Assembly: GCA_017447645.1 (NCBI GenBank)
Contig: JAFSNA010000079.1
Span: 1-42,786 of the forward strand
Length of the DNA stretch: 42,786 bases
Direction of reading: 5' to 3'
Source: Oscillospiraceae bacterium
Lineage (GTDB): Bacteria; Bacillota; Clostridia; Oscillospirales; Oscillospiraceae
Shown here: positions 1 to 8,688 of the stretch, piece by piece
Numbering within the stretch: position 1 is the first letter of the stretch
Layout of the letters: each line of letters starts with the position of its first letter
Made by a program: the position numbers and the translations under genes
The notes under the pieces: model-generated
What the model saw: only the letters and a program-made list of their open reading frames with translations
Databases searched by the model: none
Told to the model about the DNA's origin: nothing

Positions 1-36
1 ACCGGGATGACGGTAAACCGTCATCCCGGTTCTTTT
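1..36. terminator. Strong hairpin at the end of the polysaccharide operon
   Basis: A perfect 13-bp inverted repeat (1-13 and 18-30) with a 4-nt loop lies about 70 bp past the last polysaccharide gene. On the plus strand it is followed by TTCTTTT, so it looks like an intrinsic terminator in that direction. For the minus-strand operon the T-tract would fall before base 1 and cannot be seen. A bidirectional terminator between converging units is the likeliest reading. Confidence 0.7.
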
Positions 37-101
37 CTGATATGGCCGACGCAAACGCGCAGCCTGTGCATTCCGGCTTTTTTCAGCGCAAAAGGAAGAA
101 C

Positions 102-995
102 TCAGATCAGCGCGCCCCGTTCCTCCATAAACTGCTCCCACGGGGTTTCCGTATCAACTACAAACATTTCATGATCCGCACTGCCTCTTACGGGGGTCCT
201 CCAATCGCCGTACTCCCTTTCCAGTATCTTTTCATACTGGGCCGGGCAATTGACAGCGGTGCTCTCAAAGGGCAATTCAACGGAATGGTCAAACCATTCT
301 GCATTCCACATCATATGCGGAGCATGACATCTGATCGAGGTAACTCCTACTTCCTTTGCTTCTCTCAGTCCCCAGGCGCAGGCCTTCAGGTATTCTTCCT
401 TCAGCCAAACGATGTCGGGTTCCTCAGCCTTGCTGATCCCCATGCTCCTGCAGAGCTCAAGATACTCGGGAATAAAGCTCTCATACTGTTCGTTGACCGC
501 TTTCCCCTCCCCACGCCGGATCAGGGCGTCGTGTCCGTGGATGCATCTCCAAAGATGCATCACCGTCTCTTTCTGATTCGCTCTCTCTTCCTCGGAATCC
601 GGGACATAGAACAGCGGGAAAACGTCGATAAAAACTCCTCGATTATACCCCGAGCCGACATTCTCGTGCTCCCATTTTGTAAATCCGGTGGTGTCGCATC
701 TTCTCAGTCTGCAGGCGTTTGCCATGGCATCCTGTTCCGTATAAATGCACTGAAAGAAGAACGGATATTGACACTCCCTCGGCGCGACCTCCATGAGTTT
801 CTGATAATCAGGCCACAGCAAGAAGAAGTCCATATCATCGTCCCAAGGGATGAAACCCTTATGACGGACCGCGCCCAAAAGCGTTCCGTCGGAGGCGAAG
901 TAGGTCAATTCGTATTTTTTGCAGATCTCCTTGAGTTTCTCAAGCAAGTTGAGCTCCACGGCCCACAATTTGCTTAAATCTTCATTCAACGCCAT
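102..995 (-). CDS. LicD family phosphotransferase (copy A)
   Basis: This 297-residue protein has the LicD signature: TLLGAVRHKGFIPWDDDMD near residues 38-56 (nucleotidyltransferase-fold, metal-binding Asp cluster) and a later VFIDVFPL block. LicD enzymes move a phospho-substituent such as phosphocholine from a CDP donor onto cytoplasmic glycan intermediates. I chose the ATG at 995, preceded by GAAAGAGAG, over an in-frame TTG at 1022 that lacks a well-spaced ribosome site; family members also begin close to this Met. It is the last gene of the operon, 76 bp after the GNAT gene. Its real substituent is unknown: LicD members also use other CDP-linked groups, including phosphonates. The family call is secure, the substrate is not. 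Confidence 0.88.
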   Translation of the reverse strand: MALNEDLSKLWAVELNLLEKLKEICKKYELTYFASDGTLLGAVRHKGFIPWDDDMDFFLLWPDYQKLMEVAPRECQYPFFFQCIYTEQDAMANACRLRRCDTTGFTKWEHENVGSGYNRGVFIDVFPLFYVPDSEEERANQKETVMHLWRCIHGHDALIRRGEGKAVNEQYESFIPEYLELCRSMGISKAEEPDIVWLKEEYLKACAWGLREAKEVGVTSIRCHAPHMMWNAEWFDHSVELPFESTAVNCPAQYEKILEREYGDWRTPVRGSADHEMFVVDTETPWEQFMEERGALI

Positions 996-1071
996 ACACT
1001 CTCTTTCAAAAAAAGATGACAAAAGCCTTTCGCCCGGTGATCATTCGATTAGCGGCCGCCAAGGCCAAAGC

Positions 1072-1869
1072 CTAAGCGATCACGATTTTTGTCCATTCGC
1101 ATTTTTCGATGAAGCCGATATGCTTATGTAGCATTCTGGATTCCTCCGAATAGTAGAAGGAGTATACTTCCTTTCCTTCCGAAAGCAGCCTGTGGCATAA
1201 GTCTCTCCATATTTCGGAGGCAAAGCCCTTTTTTTGATACTCTTTCCTGACGATCAGCTCAGCCACAACGGCGATATTTTCCACTTCCGCGTTCGTGCAG
1301 GCATGGGCGACGACCAGATCGTCCTGCCTGATGACAAGGTTGCGCGCATAGCCTTCCCTGTTTCGTTCTTCCAGCTGCTTGGCAAGGACCTCATGGCGAT
1401 ACGATTTGCCGATATCCTCGTCCGCGAGTATCAATCTGGTGATCTGATCAAAATCGTTTTTCTGCGCGGGGACGGCCTCTCCCCGCGCTTCTTTGTCTAC
1501 GGAGAGGATCTGCGCCACCCAGCCGTTCCTGACGTCAGCCTTTGTCTTCCATGCATCCGGAAATGCCGAATAGATCTTCTCGGCCGTTCGCGTTGCGCAA
1601 TACAGCATCGTGAAGCATCCGCCGAGAAAAAAGTCTGCTAATTCAGCCGCGTCAAAAGAGTCGTCTCTTGAGAAAACATGCAGGCAGGAGTAGTACTTCA
1701 GCAAGACCGCCGAGACCGTATCGCCTTTCTGCTGGAGAAAAACATCGATCGAATCCGAGCCTATCCCATATCTCTTTATGTCCAAATAGAGATATAGACA
1801 GCGGGGATAATCCGAGCCGATATAGGCAAGGATCCTGTTCTCATCCTGTTGTGAACATCTTCGGATCAT
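1072..1869 (-). CDS. GNAT family N-acetyltransferase
   Basis: This 265-residue protein carries a C-terminal GNAT domain: a beta4-like strand (AELIVRKEY) followed by the acetyl-CoA pyrophosphate loop QKKGFA at 212-217 and a closing segment ending in HKHIGF. The first 140 residues are less conserved, as in two-part FR47-like acetyltransferases. It starts with the ATGA overlap on the stop of the LicD-B gene, with GAGGTGA upstream, so the two are probably translationally coupled. Its place between two LicD genes suggests it acetylates an amino group on a sugar or on the transferred substituent; that role is inference. It ends in TAG, one of only two genes here that terminate in amber. Confidence 0.8.
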   Translation of the reverse strand: MIRRCSQQDENRILAYIGSDYPRCLYLYLDIKRYGIGSDSIDVFLQQKGDTVSAVLLKYYSCLHVFSRDDSFDAAELADFFLGGCFTMLYCATRTAEKIYSAFPDAWKTKADVRNGWVAQILSVDKEARGEAVPAQKNDFDQITRLILADEDIGKSYRHEVLAKQLEERNREGYARNLVIRQDDLVVAHACTNAEVENIAVVAELIVRKEYQKKGFASEIWRDLCHRLLSEGKEVYSFYYSEESRMLHKHIGFIEKCEWTKIVIA

Positions 1870-2735
1870 CTCACGCTCACCTCGAGCCGGTCTTCCGGAA
1901 AAGCGATTTCAGAAAAGGGCGAGTGCTGCTCCCGACCTTTTTCGTCGGGCAGCTTCATATAATCCCCATAGATATACTTCAGCACCGTATCATAGTCCTT
2001 TGAGCTGAAAAAGGAATGTCCTTCGAACATGTATTCGGCGCGATCGGTAAACCATGATTTCGGCATGCCGTAGCGTTCGGCGATCGGGTTCTTTTTATAG
2101 AGTGTCCCTGTGGCCGGGAAAGAAAGACATCTGACCCGGTTCGGAGAATCATTTCTGCTTTTTTTCGTAAACAGCGAGAAGGCGGCAAAAGGCACCGAAA
2201 CAGGGATCCGAGACAGGAGCGAAAACCATACTTTCCAAAAGCCTTTTGTATTGACCCGCGCGACCTCGGACCACAGGATCTTTCTCATGCAGAAGCAAAA
2301 CCGATCCTGCAGGATCTGTCCGGGAACGCCAAGCGGAATGTCGTCCATGGGGAAAACGTCAACAAAGATTCCCGTGCGGCATTTCAAGTGTTCCTGCCCG
2401 ACCCGAACATACTTTGTTCCCGTTCTGCGCAGCTTCCCATAGCCCCAGCGATACTCCGGGTCCGTATCATGGTCCTGGAAATAGCATATCCGGGGGTCCA
2501 TTTCCTGCATGTGCTCCTTGAAGCGATCATAATCCTCACGGAGCATGCCGATATCTGCGTCGTCATCCCACGGGATAAAGCCCTTATGTCGGACTGCGCC
2601 CAGGAGACTTCCGCCGAAGAGAACATAGTTGATGTCGTTTTTGCGGCAAACCCTGTCGAATTCAACAAGCATGTCCAGCTCGACGAGCTGCATTCTTCTG
2701 AACTGTTCAGGATTCAGTTCCTTTGCTTTGCTCAT
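1866..2735 (-). CDS. LicD family phosphotransferase (copy B)
   Basis: This 289-residue LicD protein has GSLLGAVRHKGFIPWDDDAD at about 42-61 and IFVDVFPMD downstream. The start is ATG 2735, which has AGGAG five bases upstream; an in-frame TTG at 2750 would put that site inside the gene and is rejected. It begins 11 bp after the fused cytidylyltransferase/oxidoreductase gene and overlaps the GNAT gene by 4 bp. Tight coupling to the CDP-forming enzyme suggests that this copy uses its product, which is an inference from order alone. It is clearly diverged from copies A and C outside the motif blocks, so the three are paralogues with probably different acceptors rather than a recent duplication. 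Confidence 0.88.
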   Translation of the reverse strand: MSKAKELNPEQFRRMQLVELDMLVEFDRVCRKNDINYVLFGGSLLGAVRHKGFIPWDDDADIGMLREDYDRFKEHMQEMDPRICYFQDHDTDPEYRWGYGKLRRTGTKYVRVGQEHLKCRTGIFVDVFPMDDIPLGVPGQILQDRFCFCMRKILWSEVARVNTKGFWKVWFSLLSRIPVSVPFAAFSLFTKKSRNDSPNRVRCLSFPATGTLYKKNPIAERYGMPKSWFTDRAEYMFEGHSFFSSKDYDTVLKYIYGDYMKLPDEKGREQHSPFSEIAFPEDRLEVSVR

Positions 2736-2746
2736 GGCTCTCCTGC

Positions 2747-4021
2747 TCAAATCTCAACGTAATTGCCTTTTTCAAAGTCTTCGATCACATTGATGATCGC
2801 CCTCGTCGTTTCTTCGCTTATATAAAAATTCCGCTTTCCGCTTTCAATCTCTTTTGCAAAAGCAACGATCTCATAACGGATCCCTTCGCCGTCTAGCTGA
2901 TAGAAATGGCGTTTGTTGTCGGCGGCATTCTCGAAACGCACTTCGAAGTAATCCGTCTTCCACCATGGAGCCGGGACAAAAATATAGCCCTTTGTGCCGG
3001 TGATGATCATTTCACCCTCCGCCTTGGCCGCCTTTCCGATTTTTGCGGAAGCGACGGCTTTATCGAAGACGAAGTCTACTTTGGTGTAACCGTCATAATT
3101 GAGATCTTTGTCAAGGATCCTGGCAACTATCGAGCTGGACTTGTACGCGGGGCCTAACAGCTGAAAAATGGGGAGCATGGCCGTGGGGCCCCAAGCGCAG
3201 ATACTGTTCTGCTTGCTGCTCAGATCAGCCCCCGCTTCCCAGGCGCCGTCTTCAAGACTCGTGCACACGGTATCGACCGAAATGATATCCCCGATCCTTC
3301 CGCTTTTGGCAACAACAAGCAGTCTGGAGTAAGCGGTGGAATAGGCCGTCTTGATCGCATCGACCAGGACAAGGTTTTTCGAATGCGCCAGGTTTATCAA
3401 TTCCTGATACTGTTCGGAGGACAGCGCGATGGGAGATTCGCAGATCACATGCTTTCCTGCTTCCAGTGATCTCCTGACGTCTTCGTAGTGCTGCTTCGGG
3501 TGGGTAGCGACATATACGGCGTCAACCTCGTCGAGAGTTTCCTTGCACTCCCTGTATTCGACACCGTTGACGAACTGCATCTCCCTGACGAACTTCCTGC
3601 AAAGGTTCCCTTCGCCGAGCGTTCCGATTCTGAGTTTTCTTTTCTCAGCTCTGAGCATGGAGCTGGAGACGCCTTCCGTGCGCGGAAGATAAATCACCTT
3701 GCAGTATTCGTTCAGATAGTCGAACTTTCCTACCCAGTCAGAGCCGACCGTGAAAATATCGACGTTATAGCGTCGGATATCGTCGATCTTCTGTCCTTCA
3801 TATTCCTCAACGATGATCTCGTCCGCAAGACCTGTCGCCTTGACCGCGGCGATCCGTTCGATAAGGGACTGCTGGTTGTTGATCTTTCCCCTGGACTTGT
3901 CATAGTCGTCGCTGGTGATGCCGACAATCAGATAATCGCCGAGGGCCTTTGCCCTCTCAAGAAGGCGAATATGACCGTAATGCAGCAGATCATACGTGCC
4001 GTAAGTGATGACCTTAACCAT
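2747..4021 (-). CDS. Fused TagD-like cytidylyltransferase and Gfo/Idh/MocA oxidoreductase
   Basis: The 424-residue protein has two domains. Residues 1-127 are a TagD/GCT-type cytidylyltransferase, with GTYDLLHYGH at 8-17 (the HxGH nucleotide-binding motif) and RTEGVSSSMLR at 114-124. From about residue 130 a Gfo/Idh/MocA Rossmann domain follows (RIGTLGEGNL 131-140), with the usual alpha/beta C-terminal part. Two expected oxidoreductase residues are missing: the EKP lysine is Ser (CESP at 194-197), and no D-x3-H pair is present near the WGPTAML segment at 277-283. ATG 4021 is preferred, with GGAGAG eight bases upstream; ATG 4036 lacks such a site. Likely job: CTP plus a small phosphate ester gives a CDP donor. 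The role of the second domain is unknown. Confidence 0.85.
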   Translation of the reverse strand: MVKVITYGTYDLLHYGHIRLLERAKALGDYLIVGITSDDYDKSRGKINNQQSLIERIAAVKATGLADEIIVEEYEGQKIDDIRRYNVDIFTVGSDWVGKFDYLNEYCKVIYLPRTEGVSSSMLRAEKRKLRIGTLGEGNLCRKFVREMQFVNGVEYRECKETLDEVDAVYVATHPKQHYEDVRRSLEAGKHVICESPIALSSEQYQELINLAHSKNLVLVDAIKTAYSTAYSRLLVVAKSGRIGDIISVDTVCTSLEDGAWEAGADLSSKQNSICAWGPTAMLPIFQLLGPAYKSSSIVARILDKDLNYDGYTKVDFVFDKAVASAKIGKAAKAEGEMIITGTKGYIFVPAPWWKTDYFEVRFENAADNKRHFYQLDGEGIRYEIVAFAKEIESGKRNFYISEETTRAIINVIEDFEKGNYVEI

Positions 4022-4051
4022 AGTTTCTCTCTCCATTCCGCCGGAAAAGGA

Positions 4052-5125
4052 TCAGATCAAGCCTCTCCCCTGCATATCCTTCAGCGCATCGATCAGCGTC
4101 GTGTTATCCTCATGGCTCAGATGGCCGATATGGCCGACACGAAAAACCGTACTCTTCATTTCTCCGCCGTTCGGGCAGATCCAAATCCCATATTCGTCCT
4201 TGAGCGTCATGAAGATCTCATAGGCGTCCGCGTTCAGCGGATGAACGGGGGTCACGCCGTTTGCCGGAGATTCGGACACGAATTCGAACGGCAGCTCTTT
4301 GATCTTCTCCCGGAAATCTTTCGCCTGAGCCGCAACGCGGGCTATTTCCGCGTCTGCACCGCCGGCGGATTCGATTTCCTTGAGTCTCGCGTTGATCTGC
4401 CGCAGGATCCCGACGGCCGGCGTGAACGGGGTCTGCCCCCGCTCCATGTTTTTCAGCACGTCAGCCAGGTTGAAGTACATGGATCTGACCTTGGCATTTT
4501 TAACGCGTTCGACGGCTCCGGGCGCAAGGATGATGACAGAGATCCCCGGAGGGCAGGCCAGCACCTTTTGAGAGCCTGTGATCATCACGTCCGCTCCGCA
4601 ATGCGCCATATCGAACGGATCAGCCAAAAAGGAAGAAACGCAGTCGCAAACATAAAAAGTGTTGTTCCGACGGCAGAACTCGCCGATCATCTCCGCGTCA
4701 TAAAGAACGCCGGTAGAGGTCTCGTCAACGTTGACGAGCAGTCCGGTAAAGCCTTTTCCGTCATATTCAAAGAGCTGTTCCCTCGTCAGCTTTTGTCCGC
4801 GACGAAGCTTCAGTGCCGTATAAGGGATCTCATGGATCTCACATAGCTCCGCAAAACGATGGCCGAAGCTGCCGCCGTCGATGACGAGAACCTTGTCGTC
4901 CTTTGAAAAACAGTTCATCACGACCGCTTCCATCGATCCCGTGGACGAATTGGTCATAAACGCGGCTTTCGCCCCGGACGGCGCCTTTGCGAACTTCAAC
5001 ATCAAACGCTCGTTTTCAAACATCAGCGCGGAGAATTCCGGCGTTCTGAAATAGGGCACCTGTTCTCCGCCGACGGCGCAGACCTCTTCGCTGCACATGA
5101 CGGGGCCGACTGTGAAATTAAGCAT
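4052..5125 (-). CDS. Class V PLP aminotransferase (AEP transaminase / alanine-glyoxylate aminotransferase-like)
   Basis: This 357-residue fold-type I PLP enzyme has the Schiff-base lysine K187 in the motif [11 protein letters not shown], the PLP-ring aspartate in DCVSS (D161) and an N-terminal FTVGP strand. It belongs to the group containing 2-aminoethylphosphonate-pyruvate, serine-glyoxylate and alanine-glyoxylate aminotransferases. Start ATG 5125 has GAGGAG about eight bases upstream. It sits 30 bp before the CDP-forming fusion and after a LicD gene, which suggests it makes the amino group of a substituent later activated with CTP. No PEP mutase or phosphonopyruvate decarboxylase gene is in the window, so phosphonate chemistry cannot be assumed; an amino-alcohol phosphate is an alternative. 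Confidence 0.82.
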   Translation of the reverse strand: MLNFTVGPVMCSEEVCAVGGEQVPYFRTPEFSALMFENERLMLKFAKAPSGAKAAFMTNSSTGSMEAVVMNCFSKDDKVLVIDGGSFGHRFAELCEIHEIPYTALKLRRGQKLTREQLFEYDGKGFTGLLVNVDETSTGVLYDAEMIGEFCRRNNTFYVCDCVSSFLADPFDMAHCGADVMITGSQKVLACPPGISVIILAPGAVERVKNAKVRSMYFNLADVLKNMERGQTPFTPAVGILRQINARLKEIESAGGADAEIARVAAQAKDFREKIKELPFEFVSESPANGVTPVHPLNADAYEIFMTLKDEYGIWICPNGGEMKSTVFRVGHIGHLSHEDNTTLIDALKDMQGRGLI

Positions 5126-5170
5126 GTTCTTCTCTCCTCGATGAATCAAGTAATCGCGTTCAGCAGCCGC

Positions 5171-5968
5171 TTATTCTTTCCAATAGCACTCAACCAGATG
5201 ATTCGTGCGCTCTTCGGGCGGCGGGATCTGGCGGAAGTTCTCATAAGAGCAGCTCAAAACATTCTCATAGTTCTTAGGGCCGCGCAGTAAGAGCCGCTCA
5301 AAAGGCAGGTCGATAAGCTCCTCAAAATCCGTTTTTTTGAAAAAGGAAATGAAATACGGGACCCCCATATACTTCGTTTCCTCTTCACTGTATTTCCTGC
5401 AAAGGGCGTCCAGATCTCGGATGAGCTTGTGCGTATTGAAGCAATGCGCATAGATAAAAGCCGCATAGAGCAGCACCGCGTGCTTCAGCCCGTCCGGCTT
5501 TCCCGGCCTGAGCTTCGCCGAGTGCTGGACAAGCCTGGCCATATACCGCGCGCGAGATTTGAATTGTTTCCGCTGCGTCTCATCATCCGGGATATTGTCA
5601 AGCGGGAACACGTCGATGAATGCGCCGTAATCCTCCACCATCCGAAAGCTGGATTCCTTTACGATCGTGTCGGTATCGCATATTTTCCCGCAAATATAGA
5701 TCGTATCACGGTGATTGGTGATGTCGATAAAAACCAAGCCGCACTCAGGATGGGTGTTGATATATTGTCTGAGTTTGACATATTCACTTCTCGGCATGGC
5801 AATATCCATGTCGTCGTCCCAGGGAATAAAGCCCCGATGCCTGACCGAGCCGAGGAGCGTGCCGTAAACGATGGAATACCAGAAGCCGTTTTCGCGGCAG
5901 ATCCCATCGACTTTTTCGATCATTTCGAGCAGCTTGTTCTTATATTCTTCGCTTGTCAGTTGCTTCAT
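5171..5968 (-). CDS. LicD family phosphotransferase (copy C)
   Basis: This 265-residue LicD protein is the shortest of the three. It has GTLLGSVRHRGFIPWDDDMD at 36-55 and AFIDVFPLD further on. The ATG at 5968 follows AAAGAGAC, a modest ribosome site. It opens the decoration module: the aminotransferase begins 45 bp after it. LicD proteins lack membrane spans and act at the inner face of the membrane on lipid-linked glycan before flipping, which fits its position directly after the flippase gene. Donor and acceptor are not predictable from sequence. Confidence 0.88.
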   Translation of the reverse strand: MKQLTSEEYKNKLLEMIEKVDGICRENGFWYSIVYGTLLGSVRHRGFIPWDDDMDIAMPRSEYVKLRQYINTHPECGLVFIDITNHRDTIYICGKICDTDTIVKESSFRMVEDYGAFIDVFPLDNIPDDETQRKQFKSRARYMARLVQHSAKLRPGKPDGLKHAVLLYAAFIYAHCFNTHKLIRDLDALCRKYSEEETKYMGVPYFISFFKKTDFEELIDLPFERLLLRGPKNYENVLSCSYENFRQIPPPEERTNHLVECYWKE

Positions 5969-6040
5969 GTCTCTTTGACGCTCTTTTCTTTTCAGGCATA
6001 ATAGATCGGAGTAAAGGCCTTGGGGGGCCTTGCGGGTAAA

Positions 6041-7438
6041 TCACGGCGAAATATGCGCCTTAATCTGTTTCACGAGAGTTGCAAGATCGCTGAAATTCAG
6101 CGCCAGATAGGCGGCGGCGGCAAGGGCCGAAACCAGATAAACGTGATAATCGATCGAAACGAGAGCGGCCTGAACGATCAGGATAAGCAAGGTCGGGAGA
6201 AATATCCGCCAGCGTATGTCGATCGTTACGAACCTCTTCACATCGAAGAGTCTGGCAAAGGCGATCGTAAGATAAGCCGCAAGCGTTCCGATCACAGCGC
6301 CCCAGATCCCCATCACCGGAATCAGGATAAAGTTCACGACGATGTTAACAAAGGCGGCCGTCGCCGTAGAGAGCATGTTGTTGACGGACTTTTTCAAGGC
6401 GCTGTACATCGAGCCGAAATAGCCCGCGATCCCCGCGAACACCGCGCTGACCAGCAGCAGCGGGACATAATGCCAGGCCTCATGAAAGTCCTTGCCGACA
6501 TAGTGCGTCATGAAAACCTTCATGAAGGCGACAAAAACGATGCAGGCTCCGGAAATAAACAGGAACAGATAGCGAAGCACGGTCGAGTAATACTCACGGT
6601 CGTTTGAGGACTCAAATTCCCTTACCGCAGAAATGCCCCAGGCCTGTTGGAAAATGGTGACCATTACGTTGATAAGGGCCGGGATCTTGGCGGCGGCCGT
6701 ATAGATGCCCAGCGCAGCCGCGGAGATCATGGCCTCCACCATCACTTTGTCGGAGGATTGGATCACCCACCAGGAAACATTGTTGAGGATCAAGGGCGAT
6801 GAGAAAAGGACCATCCGCTTGAACAGATCTCTGTCAAACTGCGCCTTTTTCAGATCGAGGCCGACATCGGCTGCAAAAAACAGGCAAATATCCACAGAGA
6901 TTTCAGAAATGATATACGCCAGCAGGTATCCGCGTATCCCCATCGAGCGGTATACGAGAAAATACACGTTCAGGCTCGCCATCAAAGCGGTTTGAATGAC
7001 GCTCAGCAAGGCGTACAGCTTGTTTTTCCCTTTTGCTTTTAAGTAGCAGTATCCGATGCTGTCCGCAATACTGGAGATCACATAGATGTACAAATACCAT
7101 TTCCATTCGTTCATGGTTCTGTACAGTCCGATGATGGGCGTCAGGAGCAGACCGAGGATTACGGACATCCCCCATACGACAACGCCGACCAGCAGAACGT
7201 TCTCTCTTTTCTCGTTTTGGGAAAGGCCGAATCGGATAACGGCGTCAAAAATGACTACCGAGATAAAGGGCGCCATCAGCTGTGCAATTGTAAAAACAAG
7301 ATCCGCAATTCCGAATTCCGCATCTGACATATAGTTCGTATAGAGCGGAACCATCAGGAACAGGATCAGTTTTGTTCCAAAATTCCCCAAGCCGAAGATC
7401 AGAGTATCCTTCAGCAGGGATTTATAGCGAGAGGCCAT
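6041..7438 (-). CDS. Wzx-type polysaccharide flippase
   Basis: This 465-residue integral membrane protein has about a dozen hydrophobic spans and begins with the family's N-terminal pattern, in which a short basic stretch leads into LKDTLIFGLGNFGTKLI. This is the MOP-superfamily oligosaccharide flippase type, which turns undecaprenyl-linked repeat units to the outer face. The start at 7438 has GAGGAG about eight bases upstream. It lies between the polymerase gene and LicD-C (gaps 66 and 72 bp). With the EpsG-like polymerase and the phosphoglycosyl transferase it defines a Wzx/Wzy-dependent pathway. A short GC-rich hairpin (6014-6031) sits in the gap after the gene. Confidence 0.9.
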   Translation of the reverse strand: MASRYKSLLKDTLIFGLGNFGTKLILFLMVPLYTNYMSDAEFGIADLVFTIAQLMAPFISVVIFDAVIRFGLSQNEKRENVLLVGVVVWGMSVILGLLLTPIIGLYRTMNEWKWYLYIYVISSIADSIGYCYLKAKGKNKLYALLSVIQTALMASLNVYFLVYRSMGIRGYLLAYIISEISVDICLFFAADVGLDLKKAQFDRDLFKRMVLFSSPLILNNVSWWVIQSSDKVMVEAMISAAALGIYTAAAKIPALINVMVTIFQQAWGISAVREFESSNDREYYSTVLRYLFLFISGACIVFVAFMKVFMTHYVGKDFHEAWHYVPLLLVSAVFAGIAGYFGSMYSALKKSVNNMLSTATAAFVNIVVNFILIPVMGIWGAVIGTLAAYLTIAFARLFDVKRFVTIDIRWRIFLPTLLILIVQAALVSIDYHVYLVSALAAAAYLALNFSDLATLVKQIKAHISP

Positions 7439-7504
7439 GTGTGTTTCTCCTCGATGCGGACAAATGCAGTGCAGAATACGGGATAAGGTTATCCGGCATT
7501 CCTG

Positions 7505-8605
7505 TCAATGCCAGAATTCGTAGGGATACAGATGATTCCATCCGGGGCGGAAAAGAAGCACAAAAATGAACAACGCCAGGAAAGCCGCGCAAACGACGAA
7601 AACCCATAGCCTGTAGTGTTTCATTTTCCCTTCGTACATAATAGTGGGGAATTCAGAAACGGCTATAAGCAGAAAATACTCCCCCACCCTGTCGAACAGG
7701 TTGATGGCATATCCGAACGCAGTCAGGATCAGCAGAAACGCAAAATTCGCCGAAACCGTTCTGTCCGCTCGGCGGTCTTTGGATACCGAGCAGCTGACCA
7801 GATAATACATGCCGGCGTAAAAAACCAGATAACAAGTAATCGCAAGCCATCCCGAAGAAGCGTATTGCGTCGTGAAATAGTGATAGTACTTTGGCGCGAT
7901 CAGGCTCACAGCTACTTTAAAGAGTCCTAAACGGGAAACAACGGCGCATAAAACCGTCGTGCCGAAAACGACAAGCCGATTCTGCAGAATCTTCAAATCC
8001 AGAAACAGTAAAAAACAAACAAAAGCGGACAGATGAAAAGTTGTGGCCAGGAGAAATACCAAAGCGGCAAATACTCTTCTTCTGCTTTTTAGCAGCTGGT
8101 AGCCGTAAAGTGCGACTATCATCGCGAGCCCCTGCCTGAAAAGGCATGTATAAACCGAGAAAAAGCAAGCAAAGAACAGGCAGACCGATACAGCAGGATT
8201 TTTGGAAAAATGGAAAATATAAAAACCGATCCCCGCGTACATAATCGCAGCCATGATGATCAGGAACACATGCTCGCTTTGGGTAAACTTATAGATAAAG
8301 ATGTTTAGTAATTGATAACCGATTTCAAATCTGATTTTTTTGCTGATTCCCTGCGAAAACAGCCTTGAAAACATTGCTATATAGTTTTTTGTGTCGTTTC
8401 CGATTTCCGCCGAGCGAAAAGCAGTCAAAAACCACAACAGCGCAAAGCCTGCGAACGCCATACCGGAAACGATAAGGTGATTTCGCCTGGCGCTCTTATC
8501 TGACGGCAGCTTTGGCCAGCTTTCAGCGGCGAGTGCAGAATCCGGTCTCAGCCCGAGAAGGAGAATAATAAAAAACCAGAGGGTTATGCAATAATATAAA
8601 ATCAT
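7505..8605 (-). CDS. EpsG/Wzy-type polysaccharide polymerase
   Basis: The 366-residue protein is very hydrophobic, with roughly ten membrane spans. It carries the EpsG-family feature of an Arg in a span end followed by IGNDTKNY (near residues 68-76), plus FRQGLAM in a later span. EpsG-family proteins are thought to polymerise repeat units at the outer membrane face of Gram-positive bacteria. The start at 8605 is preceded by AAAGGA. It lies 83 bp downstream of the GT4 gene; that gap shows no convincing promoter. Assignment rests on topology and motif; polymerases are poorly conserved, so linkage and substrate are unknown. Confidence 0.82.
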   Translation of the reverse strand: MILYYCITLWFFIILLLGLRPDSALAAESWPKLPSDKSARRNHLIVSGMAFAGFALLWFLTAFRSAEIGNDTKNYIAMFSRLFSQGISKKIRFEIGYQLLNIFIYKFTQSEHVFLIIMAAIMYAGIGFYIFHFSKNPAVSVCLFFACFFSVYTCLFRQGLAMIVALYGYQLLKSRRRVFAALVFLLATTFHLSAFVCFLLFLDLKILQNRLVVFGTTVLCAVVSRLGLFKVAVSLIAPKYYHYFTTQYASSGWLAITCYLVFYAGMYYLVSCSVSKDRRADRTVSANFAFLLILTAFGYAINLFDRVGEYFLLIAVSEFPTIMYEGKMKHYRLWVFVVCAAFLALFIFVLLFRPGWNHLYPYEFWH

Positions 8606-8688
8606 TATATGATTCCTTTCGTAAACCGCCGGTATAAGCGTAAATCAAGCAGGCCATACACATTGTGCGTGTACGAACACCGTTTGTC

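Noticed and set aside
4052..5125. A complete phosphonate biosynthesis cluster
   Set aside because: Only an aminotransferase of the wider AEP-transaminase group is present; no PEP mutase or phosphonopyruvate decarboxylase gene is in the window.
6014..6031. A 6-bp hairpin between the flippase and LicD-C genes as an internal terminator
   Set aside because: The stem is short and no T-tract follows; read-through into the next genes is expected.
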